Shown: one piece after another, positions 10,437-24,620 of the stretch | How positions within the stretch are numbered: position 1 is the first letter of the stretch | Layout: each line of letters starts with the position of its first letter | Source of the DNA: Periplaneta americana | Lineage: Eukaryota; Arthropoda; Insecta; Blattodea; Blattidae | NCBI RefSeq assembly: GCF_040183065.1 | Contig: NC_091119.1 | Span: forward strand, 205,653,798-205,717,797 | DNA length: 64,000 bases | Direction of reading: 5' to 3' | Notes under the pieces: model-generated | Database searches by the model: none | Seen by the model: only the letters and a program-made list of their open reading frames with translations | Told to the model about the DNA's origin: nothing | Program-made: the position numbers and the translations under genes

Positions 10437-13400
10437 CGTAAGATAAAATTATGACGATATACGGTATCCTATTGAATGAAATGAAGTTAAACCCTCAGAC
10501 GACAAAATGTCAATGTTCGTGAAGAATTAGTTGCAGCTAATAACCAGGATAGACAACGAAAAATCCCGAAACAGTTGCTAAAAAAAAAAAGAGACATCCA
10601 CAAAGTTCTCTCAAGTAAGTGCTGGATAGAAATGGCGTTTCTGTCCTAAACTCTTGATGGAATTAGAGTGACGGCGATTTCTCTCCTATCTATTTGTCAT
10701 TCTATGTAAGTTGAATGACTGGTAAGACTGTATGAAGATTGGTGTATTAAAGGAAACCCCCATTAAAAAGTGTGCTTTCCTAGTTTTTTACACTTAAGTG
10801 TAAATATTTCGAATCACGGAGGATATATTCACAGAGTTCAAGAGAAGATTAATTAGAATTTTAAGAAAATAATTTTTTTATGAATTACGAATGTGACTAA
10901 ACAATTTAGTAACATTTAAAATCTAAAAACACAAGATAGGCCTATGTAAAACAATACCTACATATCGTTGTTGTTCGTGCAAAATGTCATATGTCAAAAA
11001 ATTGAATCCAATTAAAAAAAATTTCCCCTCTTGACATGTATTATTTTGGTGCTCGTATATAATTGCAAAATATCACAAGATATGCTTTTATGATAGTTTC
11101 AAAGTAATTGATCTGAAACCAAAAAAAATATTCAGTTTTTTTGCCTTTCCTGAAAAATTTGTAATTTTAACATACGAGATTTTCCAAGAACACCAACGAT
11201 ATTATATCTAAAAAATACCGGTACTGAAACAAGGACTTCAAAATCTGGCAATATTATTTTAAATACATATCTATGAAACATGTAGTTATGAAATTATTGC
11301 AGAATATAAACATATTTATAGAGTAATTTGCAATTTTTAAATTCGCATTTTTTAATTTTGACAACTCATATTGTGTACCGGTAATTTAGACGTTACATTA
11401 ATTGACTTATTACTTTGAAAATTATTAAATTCATCTATGTGATTTATATCACTTCCTGTGAAAAATATGTTCAGAGTGGAACACGTACTTTTCAAATAAA
11501 ATAAACTCTTCAAAAACCAAACCACGTTGAATTCCTCATACAAGCTTTCATTTTAAAGACTTCAGGACCTTCTAATATTCACAATACATAAAGATACAAA
11601 ACATATCAAAATTCGAACCTTTACTTTAAAAAACGCAAACAAATTTGTGTAATTTGTAAGGATTTCGTAGCAACTAAAATGACTGACAATACAGACACAT
11701 TAAACATTAATAGGATTATTTGTTACTTTTAATTACTTTAGAAATATTTTCTTAAAGCATTTTCTTTGTGAGTAATGCACTCTTGTTTTTATGTTACGGA
11801 ACTCTATGTAGGGCCTAATATTTTTGTTTCACAGCTCTTGCCATAAAATCTTTATAATATAGGAGCATTATTGAGCACATTTGTGTACAAATATTCTGTA
11901 GAGTACAAAATAATGTAGCCTATATTTCATATTTTTATCCATTGCTTTAATTATAATATAGGATAGAAAGAATCATAAAATTTCAAATGTAACCCTTTGT
12001 TTAAGAAAATCCTGAAGAACATTTCATACAATTTTACATAGGACTAAAAATCTCTGTGGAAAAACATCGGTTTTACTGATATAATGCAGCTCTCGAACAT
12101 CAATTTCACCTACATATTTTCTGTCTAATAATTTAAAAGAAGCAGTGGTTAAGTATAAAAGATACACTTCTGAGATAATCTGACACTCAACTTCATATCA
12201 CACGTTCAATTACATCCCACTCGAAACGAAATGGAAAGAGTGATGTGACCCAATGTTCAGGTAAACCAATAACCACTAAGAGAAATAAAAATATGTAGAC
12301 TATTTCGTTTATATGACGTCATTCAATTTTCGACCAACGAAGTGTAATAAAATTTTGAAATCCAACCAATCACAGTCATATATCGCGATCAATTTTGCAG
12401 CTCGAATTATCTTCACTAGAAGATATTATTGCCTGATCATGTGCAAAGAGTATAGTATCTAAAAGTCTATTCTTCATTTTAACATGTGTTTGTAAATTCA
12501 ACGGTCACTTCTGGACAAAGTTTAAAATAACAATGATAGAAAATAACCTTTATGCTCGATCATGCCGAAATGTAGTAATTATACACCTGGTAGTAGCCCT
12601 TTAATGCACCTCATTAAAGTACACCTATTCATTATAATTCAGTTGTTCAGCCAATGGGAAATCTCCATTGTACTGATTGTACCATTATAAAACCGCAAGT
12701 ATCGATTATTCTCGGATATGCAATCGAAAGACAATTAGCGAAAAGTCACGGAGGCTGGAAATCCAATACTGTCGCAGAAGGTTATGTTCTGTTACTATAA
12801 TAATTAGCGTTAATTGTAAATAATATTCAAATAAATTCAATAAATTTGTCATGTCGTTTTTCAATGTTTAATTTAATTTCAATGTTATATCAATATTAAT
12901 ATTTAGTTTACTCTCTAGATTATATCAAGGTCAATGTGGACATCTGTTCCTCGGAAAAAATCAATACTTTCGCGTCTGCGCACATCTCATAATTTACGAG
13001 CTATGCACAAGGTCACTTCCGCTCTTCAGTCACATAAGAATAAAATGAATACTTCTGAATAATTTCAAGTTAGAAATATGGTCGAGCATAAAAAGTCGCA
13101 TGGAACTTGACTATAATGGTAATTAAGACGCTCGTATGAAAATGATGAAACTCGCTTGCGCTCGTTTCATAAACAAACCTACTCGCGTCTTAATTACTAC
13201 CATTAGGCCCTATAGGCTCATTGCATAATGTACTATTCTTACCCCTCATTTTATTACTGCAATGCCCTTCTATTTCATTAGATTCCACAACTTAGTTATA
13301 CCTGAATAGTGTTCATGATCTATTAACAACGTTACGGAGTAAATACTCTCGTTAACGTGCGGTTTCGAATAATGTTGTGTTCATAAATCGTTCTTGTTCT

Positions 13401-13500
13401 CAACTACATAATTTCCGTGGAGTCTGCAATTGAAATCGGTGATGTTCAGTTTCCGGAAGTCGACCTGACCGTGATGACGAGATATCTTGAGTGTAATTAA
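9934..13500. other. Upstream region of OBP gene 1, no gene seen
   Basis: A TTA microsatellite at 10390-10436, otherwise AT-rich. An imperfect palindrome at 13115-13206 (GGTAATTAAGACGC ... GCGTCTTAATTACTACC) looks like a small inverted-repeat element. A 63-residue open frame at 11352-11543 (-) has no support. The last 300 bases before the TATA box show no recognised repeat and may be the proximal promoter. Confidence 0.4.
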
Positions 13501-13511
13501 GCCCCGGGTAG

Positions 13512-13519
13512 TATAAATA
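13512..13519 (+). promoter_or_regulatory. TATA box of the complete OBP gene
   Basis: TATAAATA lies 36 bases before the end of the 5' untranslated region and 43 bases upstream of the ATG. This implies a very short leader of about 10-20 nt if initiation occurs around 13535-13543. The ATG sits in a good context (CACCATGA). The transcription start itself is inferred. Confidence 0.6.
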
Positions 13520-13554
13520 CTGCTAGCACCGGACAGTTCTTCAAACCTGTCACC

Positions 13555-13633
13555 ATGAACTCTGCAGTCCTCGTAGCGGTGCTCGCAGTGCTGTGTGCCG
13601 TCACAGCGTACGACTTCGACTTCCCCATCCTCA
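13555..13633 (+). CDS. OBP gene 1, exon 1 (signal peptide)
   Basis: Starts at the ATG in CACCATGA and encodes 26 residues, MNSAVLVAVLAVLCAVTA followed by an aromatic/acidic stretch (YDFDFPIL). Cleavage is likely after A18. Ends in phase 1 at the donor A|GTGAGT. Confidence 0.85.
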
Positions 13634-16600
13634 GTGAGTACCCGCCTTTAAAATACGAGAAGTTGTTTGTGTGTTGATCTTTTTCTGTGATAGATTTAAC
13701 AGCTCATTTCAGATGTAGCTTCAAGATTTGTGTTGCCCATATTTTGAGAGAGACTTCATAATTTCTGAATTAAATTAATGTACATCTATGTACTAATAAT
13801 TTGCATATTGTGTGATGTATTAAAGAAATGGAAATATAAAAATTGGAAACTTATCTTTTGAAGAGGTGGAGAAGTTCAAATATCTTGGAGCAACAGTAAC
13901 AAAATATAAATGATACTCGGGAGGAAATTAAACACAGAATAAATATGGGAAATGCCTGTTATTATTCGGTTGAGAAGCTTTTATCATCCAGTCTGCTGTC
14001 AAAAAATCTGAAAGTTAGAATTTATAAAACAGTTATATTACCGGTTGTTCTTTAGGGTTGTGAAACTTGGACTCTCACTTTGAGAGAGGAACATAGGTTA
14101 AGGGTATTTGAGAATAAGGTGCTTAGGAAAATATTTGGGGGTAAGAGGGATGAAGTTACAGGAGAATGGAGAAAGTTACACAACACAGAACTGCACGTAT
14201 TGTATTCTTCACCTGACATAATTAGGAACATTAAATCCAGGGCATGTAGCACGTATGAGCGAATCCAGAAATGCATATAGAGTGTTAGTTGGGAGGCCGG
14301 AGGGAAAAAATCTTTAGGGAGGCCGAGACGTAGATGGGAAGATAATATTAAAATAGATTTGAGGGAGGTGGGATATGATGATAGAGAATGGATTAATCTT
14401 GCTCAGCATAGGGACCAATGGGGGGCTTATGTGAGGGCGGCAATGAACCTCCGGGTTCCTTGAAAGCCAGTAAGTTAGTAAGTAAGTAAGTGATGTATTA
14501 AAACTTCAGGTATTAAGTAACACTTGTGATATCTCAGTAGGTAATTTGCTGGCATTTTGAAACTCAATTTTACCTGATCATACTTATCCAAGTTTACAAT
14601 AGGCTGGTGAAAAATGGTTCTCCTCTCCGTTACTGACGGCACTAATAGGCTATTTCCTAGAAATACAGGGTGATTCATAAAGAGTTACCACCACTTACGG
14701 AGCCCATTTCTGGAGACATTCTGAGCAAAATGTTTATATAAACAAGAGTCCTATTCTAAGTATTTTCAGAGTTACAGTAATTTGAAGTTGTTAAAAATGC
14801 CCTTTTTCTTTAGTTTTAAGGGTAAAAGGATGTTACAAATAGAGAATGAACCCGGTACATCTTCACTGTCCTGGCACTTCTGGGAGTAGCCATTTTGAAT
14901 GCACTGAGAGCAAACTTGTCAGTTTCTATAGTAACCATGGTGCTCTACCGTTTGCTGCCCGTTGTTTATACGTCCGCGCCCATTTTGAATTTTATTTCTT
15001 CAGTTAATTCCTTCACGAATTTTTTCAATTTAACTTCCCGACTGCTGATTATTGCTCAATTGAGATTATAGCCTAGTTAATTATGAATCGTTTGACACCA
15101 TTACGAACGTTCTATCGCTTCGAATTCTCGAGTTACACTGCCTTGGATGTCGCGCGACCCACTAATTCGTGCAACTTCACACTCGAATAATTTCGAAGGA
15201 AAAATTGCTCCGGGGCCGGGTATCGAACCCGGGACCTTTGGTTAAACGTACCAACGCTCCACCAACTGAGCTACCCGAGAACTCTACCAGATATCGATCC
15301 AATTTTTCCCTCTATATCCACAGACCTCAAAGTGGGCTGACGACCGTCAAGCAACCAACATTGAGTGCACACTAACTCTGTGTGAGAGAGGGATAAAATT
15401 GGATCGGTGTCTGGTAGAGTTCCCGGGTAGCTCAGTTGATGGAGCATTGGTACGTTTAACCAAAGGTCCCGGGTTCGATATCCGGCCCCGGAACAATTTT
15501 TTCTTCGAAATTATTCAAATCAACTTTACAGGAAGTTATACCTGAAAGCTTGATTTGCAACTTCACACTCCTTTGCTAGATGACGTCTCCCGCTCCAACT
15601 CAAGGTCGCGTTTGGTCCATTGATCCTCCGTCTGTCGGTCGTCGTTTACTTAATTGGAATATGTCTTGTAGTTTAGAAATTAGAGGCCCAAAAATCTCAT
15701 CTGAAAATGTGTCGTTCGACTTTCTGGGCTGGCACTCATTAATGTATGTGGTAGGGATATCATTGCTAACGTAGCATACAATTTGAATGTTCAGTAATTT
15801 GTAATAATAAAACATGTCGTCTTGAAGTCATCTGTTTCTGTTTGAACCTGGGTTCGACACAACTAAGGTCCCCTGCCAGGACATCGCACCGCACTGGCAT
15901 GTCACAGACATGCTGTTCGTACCCTGTCAGCTGGTGGAAGTCCAATGAAGTGAACCAACTGTAAAGCAGGGCTTCGTTCGTCCCAGTGCACAAATGCTTA
16001 TCGTTTGTGAAATGTGCATCATTTGTTATAGAAATTGGATCTGAAGGAGATTGATGGCAGCCTAATGTTGTAAGCAACTCTAACTCTCTGTTTTCAGACC
16101 ATTACATTGATTCCAACCTCGAGTACTTCCATTCGCGCCAGATCCGAAGTGCTGATAACAAGGAATACAACATGGACAACTGTCAACATCACCGTCGATT
16201 CAATCTGGTGAGTAATATTAAACATTAGCTTAGGTTCGATCCCCGGCGAACACCGATTTATAACTTGTGTTGGTCAAGCTTGTGGTTCAGGTAACACGGG
16301 AGTTTTCTCCCTCCGGGAACTCCGGTTCCATGCAGCATCCCAAGAAATCTCCACCAATCATCATCTGATGTCATCGCGGGTGTAACTTAGACCAGCCTCC
16401 TGTGACGAACCCTGGGCAAAGACTCTGTCTGTAAATTGGTCTACATAACTGGCTTCATATGGGTGAATGACTTAAGTGAATTACCCGACATTAGTACAGG
16501 AAACTCAGTTATCCCTCAAGACATGAAGTGTGTATTTTTAGATATCCGACATCATTATATCTAGTAACAAAGGAATCGTCCCGGATCGTGTAGCTTGAAT

Positions 16601-19600
16601 TTAATGAAAATGCATATTTAAACTAATTTTCGTTCTTTAATAAACGTGGTGATAGTCGTTTGTTTCGTTTTTTGTTCGTTTACGAAATATATTGACTTGA
16701 AAATCGATGTTACTTATACCGCTTCTTGCGCCACTGGAAACTTCATAGCTTCGCGACGCCGTATCGCAGCTCTCGCATTAATGCTCTAGTTAATTTGGTT
16801 CCCCTTAAGTCACATTAATACAGTAGCAGTGCAATCCATGGCATCTGTCACTCATTCGTACACCGTGTAAATCCATAGGTGTGCAGCTGAAAGTCTAGGA
16901 ACACGTTTGTATTGTATTGTATTTATTAACATTCCATGATATTCATACATTGCTTTAGAGCTAGAATATGGAACAAGTCAAAAAACTTAATACTATTACA
17001 AAGTCTTAATTTATAGTCACAGTCTAAATGAAATATATAATATACAGACAGCTTTACAATACAGTCTACTAATACAACACACAGTTTTAGTATCAATTTA
17101 ATGAAGTGTTATTGAATGTCATGAATTCATCTACAGAATAGAAGGCGTGAGAAATTAGGTACTTCTTTAATTTGGCCCTAAATAATTTTATGTTTTGAGT
17201 TTCATTTTTGTGTATCGAAAGGGAGGCTATTAAAATTTTTGCTGCCATATAACGCACTCCTTTTTGATAGCGCGATAGACTTGCCGATGGAGTATGAAAG
17301 TCATTTTTTTGACGTGTATTTATGCTATGAACTGTTGAATTAGTTACAAAGTTTTCACGATTACGTACGAGGAAGACTATTAATGAAAAGATATACTGAC
17401 AAGCCATGGGCATTATTAGTAGTTTTTTGAAAATAGTCCTACAAGATTCCCTAGATTTGGCACCTACTATTATACGATGAAAGAGTAATGGAATGGAGAA
17501 AAATTCTCTCCGGCGCCGGGATTTGAACCCGGGTTTTCAGCTCTACGTGCTCATGCTTTATCCACTAAGCCACACCCGGCGCCGGAGAGAATTTTTCTCC
17601 GTTCCATTACTCTTTCATCGTATGATGACGTAGAATATCTGCATGGAAATATCATATGTACTTCGGTACATTAATATAATATATATGATATGCGTAAATC
17701 ACTTTGTGATTTAAGACGGCGCTTATTCCGTCGGATCCCGGCCAACTAGTCACTCATATCGAGTGCACTTCAGCACATGTGTGGACTTCGGTCCTACGTT
17801 CATAGACATCTATGACGTAGTGCAGAGGGCGGCCACTAGAGGGAACCCAAGAGTTGGAGCTTAATCTGAGACGATTCTAACCGGCGTCGGGGTTGTATCC
17901 GGTGTGGCTTAGTGGATAAAGCATCAGCACGTAGAGCTGAAAACCCGGGTTCAAATCCCGGCGCCGGAGAGAATTTTTCTCCGTTCCATTACTCTTTCAT
18001 CGTATGATGACGCAGAATATCTGCATGGAAATATCATATGTACTTCGGTACATTAATATAATATATACCTACTATTATTCTAATTACTCTTTTTGTAATA
18101 GAAATATACTGTTACTACCTGTGGAATTTCCCCAGAATATTATTTCAAAATTCATTACCGAGTGGAAGTATGCAAAGTATATTGTTTTTAATTTATTGAT
18201 ATTTACTATATTTTGCATAGATCTAATAGCAAAACAAGCTGAATTTAGTTTGGGGGTAATTTATTTAATATGATTTTTCCAATTTAATACATTATCGATT
18301 TTTAAGCCAAGAAATTTGAACACATTATCCATCCTGAATCTTGTGAATACTACTTTTAACGCTTTATTACAAAATATTGATAAATTGGTACTTACTAGTG
18401 ATAATTATTAAAGCACGTCTGGCTTACAGCTGCTTCGGTATATACACCATCGTCAGAGCCTACTGGATTTTGATATCGCACCCTCACACCCTTACAACAG
18501 GCAGCGATATCAAGGTGATGCTATGATCCAGTAGGCTCTGACGATGGAGTATACACCGAAACAGCTGTGAGGCACACTTGGTTTAATAATTAACACTAGT
18601 AAGTGCCAATTCATCAATCTTTTCAACACATTATGTTTTCAAGAACCAAAAGGGAAATTTGGACCTTAAGTAAAACAACGTGTAGACAATAATAAGTCAT
18701 TTAATGCAAGTAGTTCAATAAACTGGCAAAAAAAAAACCACGTGAGAAGATGGTTGTTAGATGTATTTCTCCCGGAAGTTAAGAAAGATATACAGTACTA
18801 CTACTTCTGGATTCCTGGAGTGGTCAGATTGATGACACTATATTTACTTTTGAAGGAGTAAATAATACTTTAGATGGTAACACAATTTAAACACAAATTA
18901 TCCCTACAAAAACTACAAGATTCTTGCAACCGTTGAATGTATTTTTTAAGCAATATAAAATTGTAATTCGAAGGCTAGAAGAGTATTTCAGACATAAAAT
19001 TATCTGTAAAAACATTCCAGACATATTGCACGATAGAGGCTTCATAATGACATTGCATTCTGTTGTGTATCAACAATTTCATTCATCTGTCCTCAAAGAC
19101 GTGGTAATATACGCGTGGCAGATGTGTGGAGATGTGACGGAGAGACATGTGAGAAAGTTTCATAACGATCTTGCAACAAAGTTGCATGTTGAAAACAGTG
19201 TGTGTGTTACAGAAGAATTTCAAAAACCAGCTTGTAGCCTATAAAATATTTATACTGTTCATGGCTCTTTGCTCCGACCACTTCATTTGGAATCCACAAA
19301 GTTGGTATATATTTTAAATTCAAATTGAATTTTTATTTCAACACGAGTACTGTATTAATGTGAATTAACAGAGAGCTAGAGCATTAATGCGGGAGTTGTG
19401 ATATAGTGTATCGGAACTATGAAGATCAGAGTGCGTGCAAGAATTGGCATAAGTAGCATCGATTTTCAAGTTATTATATTTCGTAAACGAGGAAGAAGTG
19501 AAACGAAAGACTATCACCACGTTCCTTAACAAACCAAAATTTGCTTAAATATGCATTTTCAGTAAATTCAAACTACACAACCTGGGACGGTTTACTTGTT

Positions 19601-22600
19601 AGTAACAATAGCAGTTACCTGTTAATTCTTACCTCATGTATTATGAGTGAGGAGAGAAATTACTTCGATCGAAAGTTTGCATAATTTTGTTTTCTATTTA
19701 AGTTAATGATATATAAGGAAGTGAAATTTTATGCAGCTCAAAATTCCTCCACTGATGCTAATTGTGTTACTGTTCAGAACTGTTGCGGCAACTCATCTGT
19801 GATATTCAAAGACTTCAAAGATAAGGAGATGATGATGAAGTGTTTTCGCGAAGTTTCGGAAAAGGTCGGATACGATCACTCAAGTAAGTATCGCAAAAAG
19901 TAAATATTTAAATTAGGTGTAATACTGAATAATTTCCTAAAAGATGTAATGATTATAAAGCTGTGTATACAGGCTTAGTGGAATATACAGGTTAATAATA
20001 AAAAAGTCTGCAATTTAAAGAGAGAACTGTCCACATTCCATTTAGTTAACACACACTATTTGCCTAATAAAATGATTACTGAATAAGCTTTTGTTCCGGT
20101 GGTCTGTATTTCTTACCTAATCAATACTTTTGCAACCTGAAAAATATGTAATTATTCAAAACTATCATATAAATAATAGTTAGCGGTTCTTGGTGTTGAA
20201 TTCTTACTTTACAGTGTCTGGTTGTACGTAAATTCCACATAATATATGACCGATACAGTGTTTTCTGAATTGTATCTTCTTCAGATCCTAACGATACAGA
20301 CCCCTTTTCCTGCGAGACTCTTCTTCGTAAGAAGGAACGTGTTGTGGTAAGTATTCATAAGCCATAAAGTTCATTATAAACTTAAGATGACAGTGAGATA
20401 AAGGCAGTAACAATCACAAGAAAGTTTGATGATAAAACGCTTTTTTTAGCGAAAGTCAAATCTTGATAACTGATTTAGAACAGTCATTATAATTGTCCGT
20501 ATATAAATCACAACAATATTTATATTTATAATATATATAATTATATACATCTTGATTAAACAATTACTTTTAACACTGTATCACTTCGGAATATGTATGA
20601 TAAGATTTTCTTGTGTTAAATTCTAACGTACCTCGTTTACATGTTTCGACCTTTTATGGGTCATCCTCAGAACTGGTCGTTGCTGGTCTTGGCGCCTCTT
20701 GTTTTGTTTCCTGTGAGGGTGTGTTCGTGTGGTATAATGTAGAGTCAAAGAATGTGTGTGTTCTGAAATTGAGTTGTGTGTTGAGAATTTCGTTGGGGTG
20801 TGTTTTCGTGTGTCTGTATATTTCATATTGTTGTAGTGTGTTGAGTTTCTGGCTTTTTGGTTGGATGTGTAGTATTTCCATGTCTGTGTTGATGTCTCTG
20901 TGAGTGTGGTTAGCATTTGTGCTGTGTTCTGCATATGTGGAGGTGTTTTGTAATTTTGTTATGGCTGTGATGTGTTCTTTGTAACGTGTTTGAAATTATC
21001 ACAAATGCTAACCATACCTACAGAGACATCAACACAGACATGGAAATACTGCACATCGAACAAAAAAGCCAGAAACTAAACACACTACAACAATACGAAA
21101 TATACAGACACACGAAAACACACCCCAATGAAATTCTCAACACACAACTCAATTTCAGAACACACACACTCTTTGACTCCACATTACACCACACGAATAC
21201 ACCCTCACAAGAAACAAAACAAGAGTCGCCAAGACCAACAATGACCAGTTCCGAGGATGACTCATAAACGGCCGAAACATGTAAACAAGGTACGTTAGAA
21301 TTTAACATAAAAAAGTCTTATCACACATATTCCGAAATATAATATATAGTTTAATAATATTATAGATGAAGCTAAAACCATTGCATTTAGACGAAAGATT
21401 TTGTAAGGTTCAACATAAACTTATGAAGTAACAAATTTATACATAATTATAATAAACATTTTGAATTTCCTAAGGTGCACATTATCTTATGAAAAAGAGG
21501 AACTTTTGCCTAAATTTTTGGAAGATATGAAAAATAGGGCTTTAAAATAGCACTCAAAGAACTAGAAACTGAAGCCATATTGAAGAAAAGAAATTGAAAA
21601 AAACACAAGTAACAAATAAGTATGCACAGAAAATGGACAGGGGCAGAATTAACAAGTTATTTCTTATATCCTGGCCACAAAGTAGAACTCAAACTGTTCT
21701 CTGAAGAGATTTCTGAATGACTAGCCAGAACAAGTCATAAATATTTGATGATGATTTTCCGTTAACTGTTATACCATGTCACATTTCACTACACAGTCAT
21801 TTTAACTTGTGTTTCACTACAGACGTATTTGTTTCCGATTCTCAGACATTATCAGGAGATTATTTTCAAAACTAACTTTTTCCATTCCCATGACCTTGGT
21901 GGCAATCACGAAAAACGTGTTTAGGTCTAAAGTTTCTTGGCGGCTGAGCAAGAGGCATTATGAATAGTAGTAGTAGGGTTTAAGAAGGGCGCGTCAGCTA
22001 CTATGGCTATTTGCGCCCTTATGTAAAATTCTTAATATAACAAATACATAAATAATATAATAACCTGAGTGCGTTGTCACCATAAAACGAGGCACACAAA
22101 TGCAGTATACATAAGGTGATTTCTACAGAATCATAAATGTGAGTAATTCTACCACATTAGGTGGTATTCAAAACGAACAAATAAAACACTAAAACTAAGG
22201 CCACCAGAGATAACTTGTGAATCATATTTTAAAACCATAAAATTTTATAAAATATTCCTATGTATAAAGTCCGAAATGTCAACAATGTAAAATCAAATAT
22301 AAAACAAATGTAACCTCCGGATGTAAAGGGTCCGGAGGATAAGTAAAACGGATCAATAAAAACTAAATCACCTTATCCAAACCTGTATTTGATAAAAATC
22401 TCAGAACTGCATTTGTACAATTAAAATCATTTCCAAGAGCGTCACGTAATGTCGGCCGAATTCCATAGTGCCTCCGTGCATGGTCATATTTCCTGCAACG
22501 CAATAAAACGTGTTCCACCGTAAGTGGAACATGGCACATATCGCACTCCGGCTGAGGTTCGCCACGTAGGAGATGGCCGTGTGTCAGATGACAATGGCCA

Positions 22601-24580
22601 ATCCTCAACCGGGTGAGTAAAACCTCCTCGTGTCGCGACGCTCTTGTAGACGAATCCCAAACTCGAACAGTATTCTTTATATTTTGTAATTTGTTTCCCT
22701 CTTGTGCAGACCATTCTCCTTCCCATTGCCACCATATTTTATATTTCAAGTAATTTCGAATGTCCTGCCACCTCTCGCGCCAATATACCAGAGAGCCATT
22801 CAGTGCGCCAGCCCTGGCTGCAGCATCCGCGGCCTCATTTCCTGAAATCCCTACATGACCAGGAATAGGCATTATGAAACCAAAGAGGTTTGGTGCATTT
22901 AGAATCAAATGGGAGTATGAGACTCTTTGATTCCATAGATGGAACTAATATTTTATCGCAATTTTGCTCTGGACAAGAATCAGTTTGATTCTAATAGTCA
23001 CTTTTAATGCAAGATTTTACTTGCTTAGAGGGCGTTGTGAGGTCAAACCATGACAGTTGCAAGTAGAGTTGTATTTGAAGAATGCATGGATATAGGAAAC
23101 TCATTTTCGTTATCAGGTGGACAAGAGACTTTTTCAAAATGAGCTCGTCATTAATATAAAGAGTTCTCAATAACTGATATAATTTATTACTAATAAATTT
23201 GACTAATTCAGTTGGTATTCCATTAATTCTATTCTTCAATTACTTAATCACACGTTTCAATATGTATGTTATGTTCTATATATTCCTGAGCTAAATTACA
23301 AGTTCTATGTTTAATTATTTTTGTGTATCTTCCTTTAAAATCTGTTCAAAAATGTTGTTTGTCTTAAAGGAAACGTAAGTTACTCGTTGATTTCACTCCT
23401 TTCATTTAAGCATCTTTCGTATCTTTCAACTTCTTCTCCCATACGTAGTTTTTATTTCCTAGCATGTATTCGTTATATGAATAACAACGAGTGTTTACTC
23501 TGCACAACTACGAGTACTTTTCTGTTAGTCTTCAAAACTATTTTTCTCAATGCAATGGCACAATAGTAGGGGCAGTAACCTGATTCTTTCATTTCTTTCT
23601 ACAGGAAGTTGCATACATAATAAAAAAATCACATTGTGCAAGTTGCGAATATATTACTTCTTAACTATGATAATAGATAAAGAAATAAAATTAATTAAAG
23701 GTAAAACAAATAATCCGTGACGCTACAGCCCGTGAAGGGCCTAGACCGACCAGCCGGCTGCTGGCCTCACGCCCACATACCGAAGCAGAGGTGGACGATT
23801 ATCTAACCAGAATGGAGGTATCGTGTGGTTAGCATGATGATCCCCCCAGCCGTTATAGCTGGCTTTCGCAACCGGATTTCGCTACCTATCGTAGCTTCCA
23901 AGTGCATCACGATGCTGGGTGGGCACCGGTCCCATACACTGGAATAAATTTCATGAGAAAATATCTTCCCCCATGAGGACTCGAACCAGCCCGCATTCCG
24001 TAACGCGAGTCCTAGGCAGGATGCCTTAGAGCACTACGCCACGGAGCGGGACCAGTAACATATTGTTTGCTGGAAAATACATGCGAACAATATTTTATAG
24101 TGAGATAAAATAAACTACTTAAGAGAGACATGACGACTTGCAAATTTGTTAACCCAGTACGAAGATGGTTTCAATCAGAGGTGTGCATCGGACGTTTTCG
24201 CTCGAGCGCCAAGTAGTTCATAGCATAATCCGATAGGTAGTGCACATGCATGATGGGTAAAATTGTCACGAGCGATAAATCCTCGAACGGTATAAGCCGA
24301 GCGTTAGACATTCGTTCTTGTTACAGTGATGAACTGTGTAGTAACATCATAGATGTTTATCATTTCAAAACTTTGCAGTGTTTAACTAACCTCTCCATAG
24401 TACAACTGCAAAACTTGCTTTAAAATGTAATATAAATGTTGTAGGTAAATGTTTTTTTTTTTTCCCCCACACAGGAGTGATTTTGTTTTTGCCACATCTG
24501 ATAGATGTTATTCGAAGTAAATGTAATTATTATAAACGGAGAACACAATCACGACAATGCAAGAACTGTATCAAGTTTTC

Positions 24581-24620
<40 letters not shown>

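Larger units (their letters stand above)
16567..19599. mobile_element. Pogo-like DNA transposon with ~260-bp terminal inverted repeats and nested insertions
   Basis: Left 16567-16835 and right 19340-19599 are long inverted repeats. Their ends are ACAA-GGAATCGTCCCGG and, reverse-complemented, ACAAGTAAACCGTCCCAGG. TA flanks both sides. A DDE-type transposase remnant lies at 18760-19243. A LINE, a compound SINE and a Penelope-like pair sit inside. Fills most of intron 2 of OBP gene 1. Confidence 0.7.

Noticed and set aside
15205-15493. Functional tRNA genes
   Set aside because: A and B boxes are present, but the acceptor stem has mismatches, position 33 is C, and both copies lie inside a retro-inserted unit with a TSD, so they are SINE heads.
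20613-21308. A pair of Cys/Val-rich frames that look like membrane proteins
   Set aside because: They are antisense to the Penelope-like coding segments, and their similarity to each other is explained by the inverted pair.
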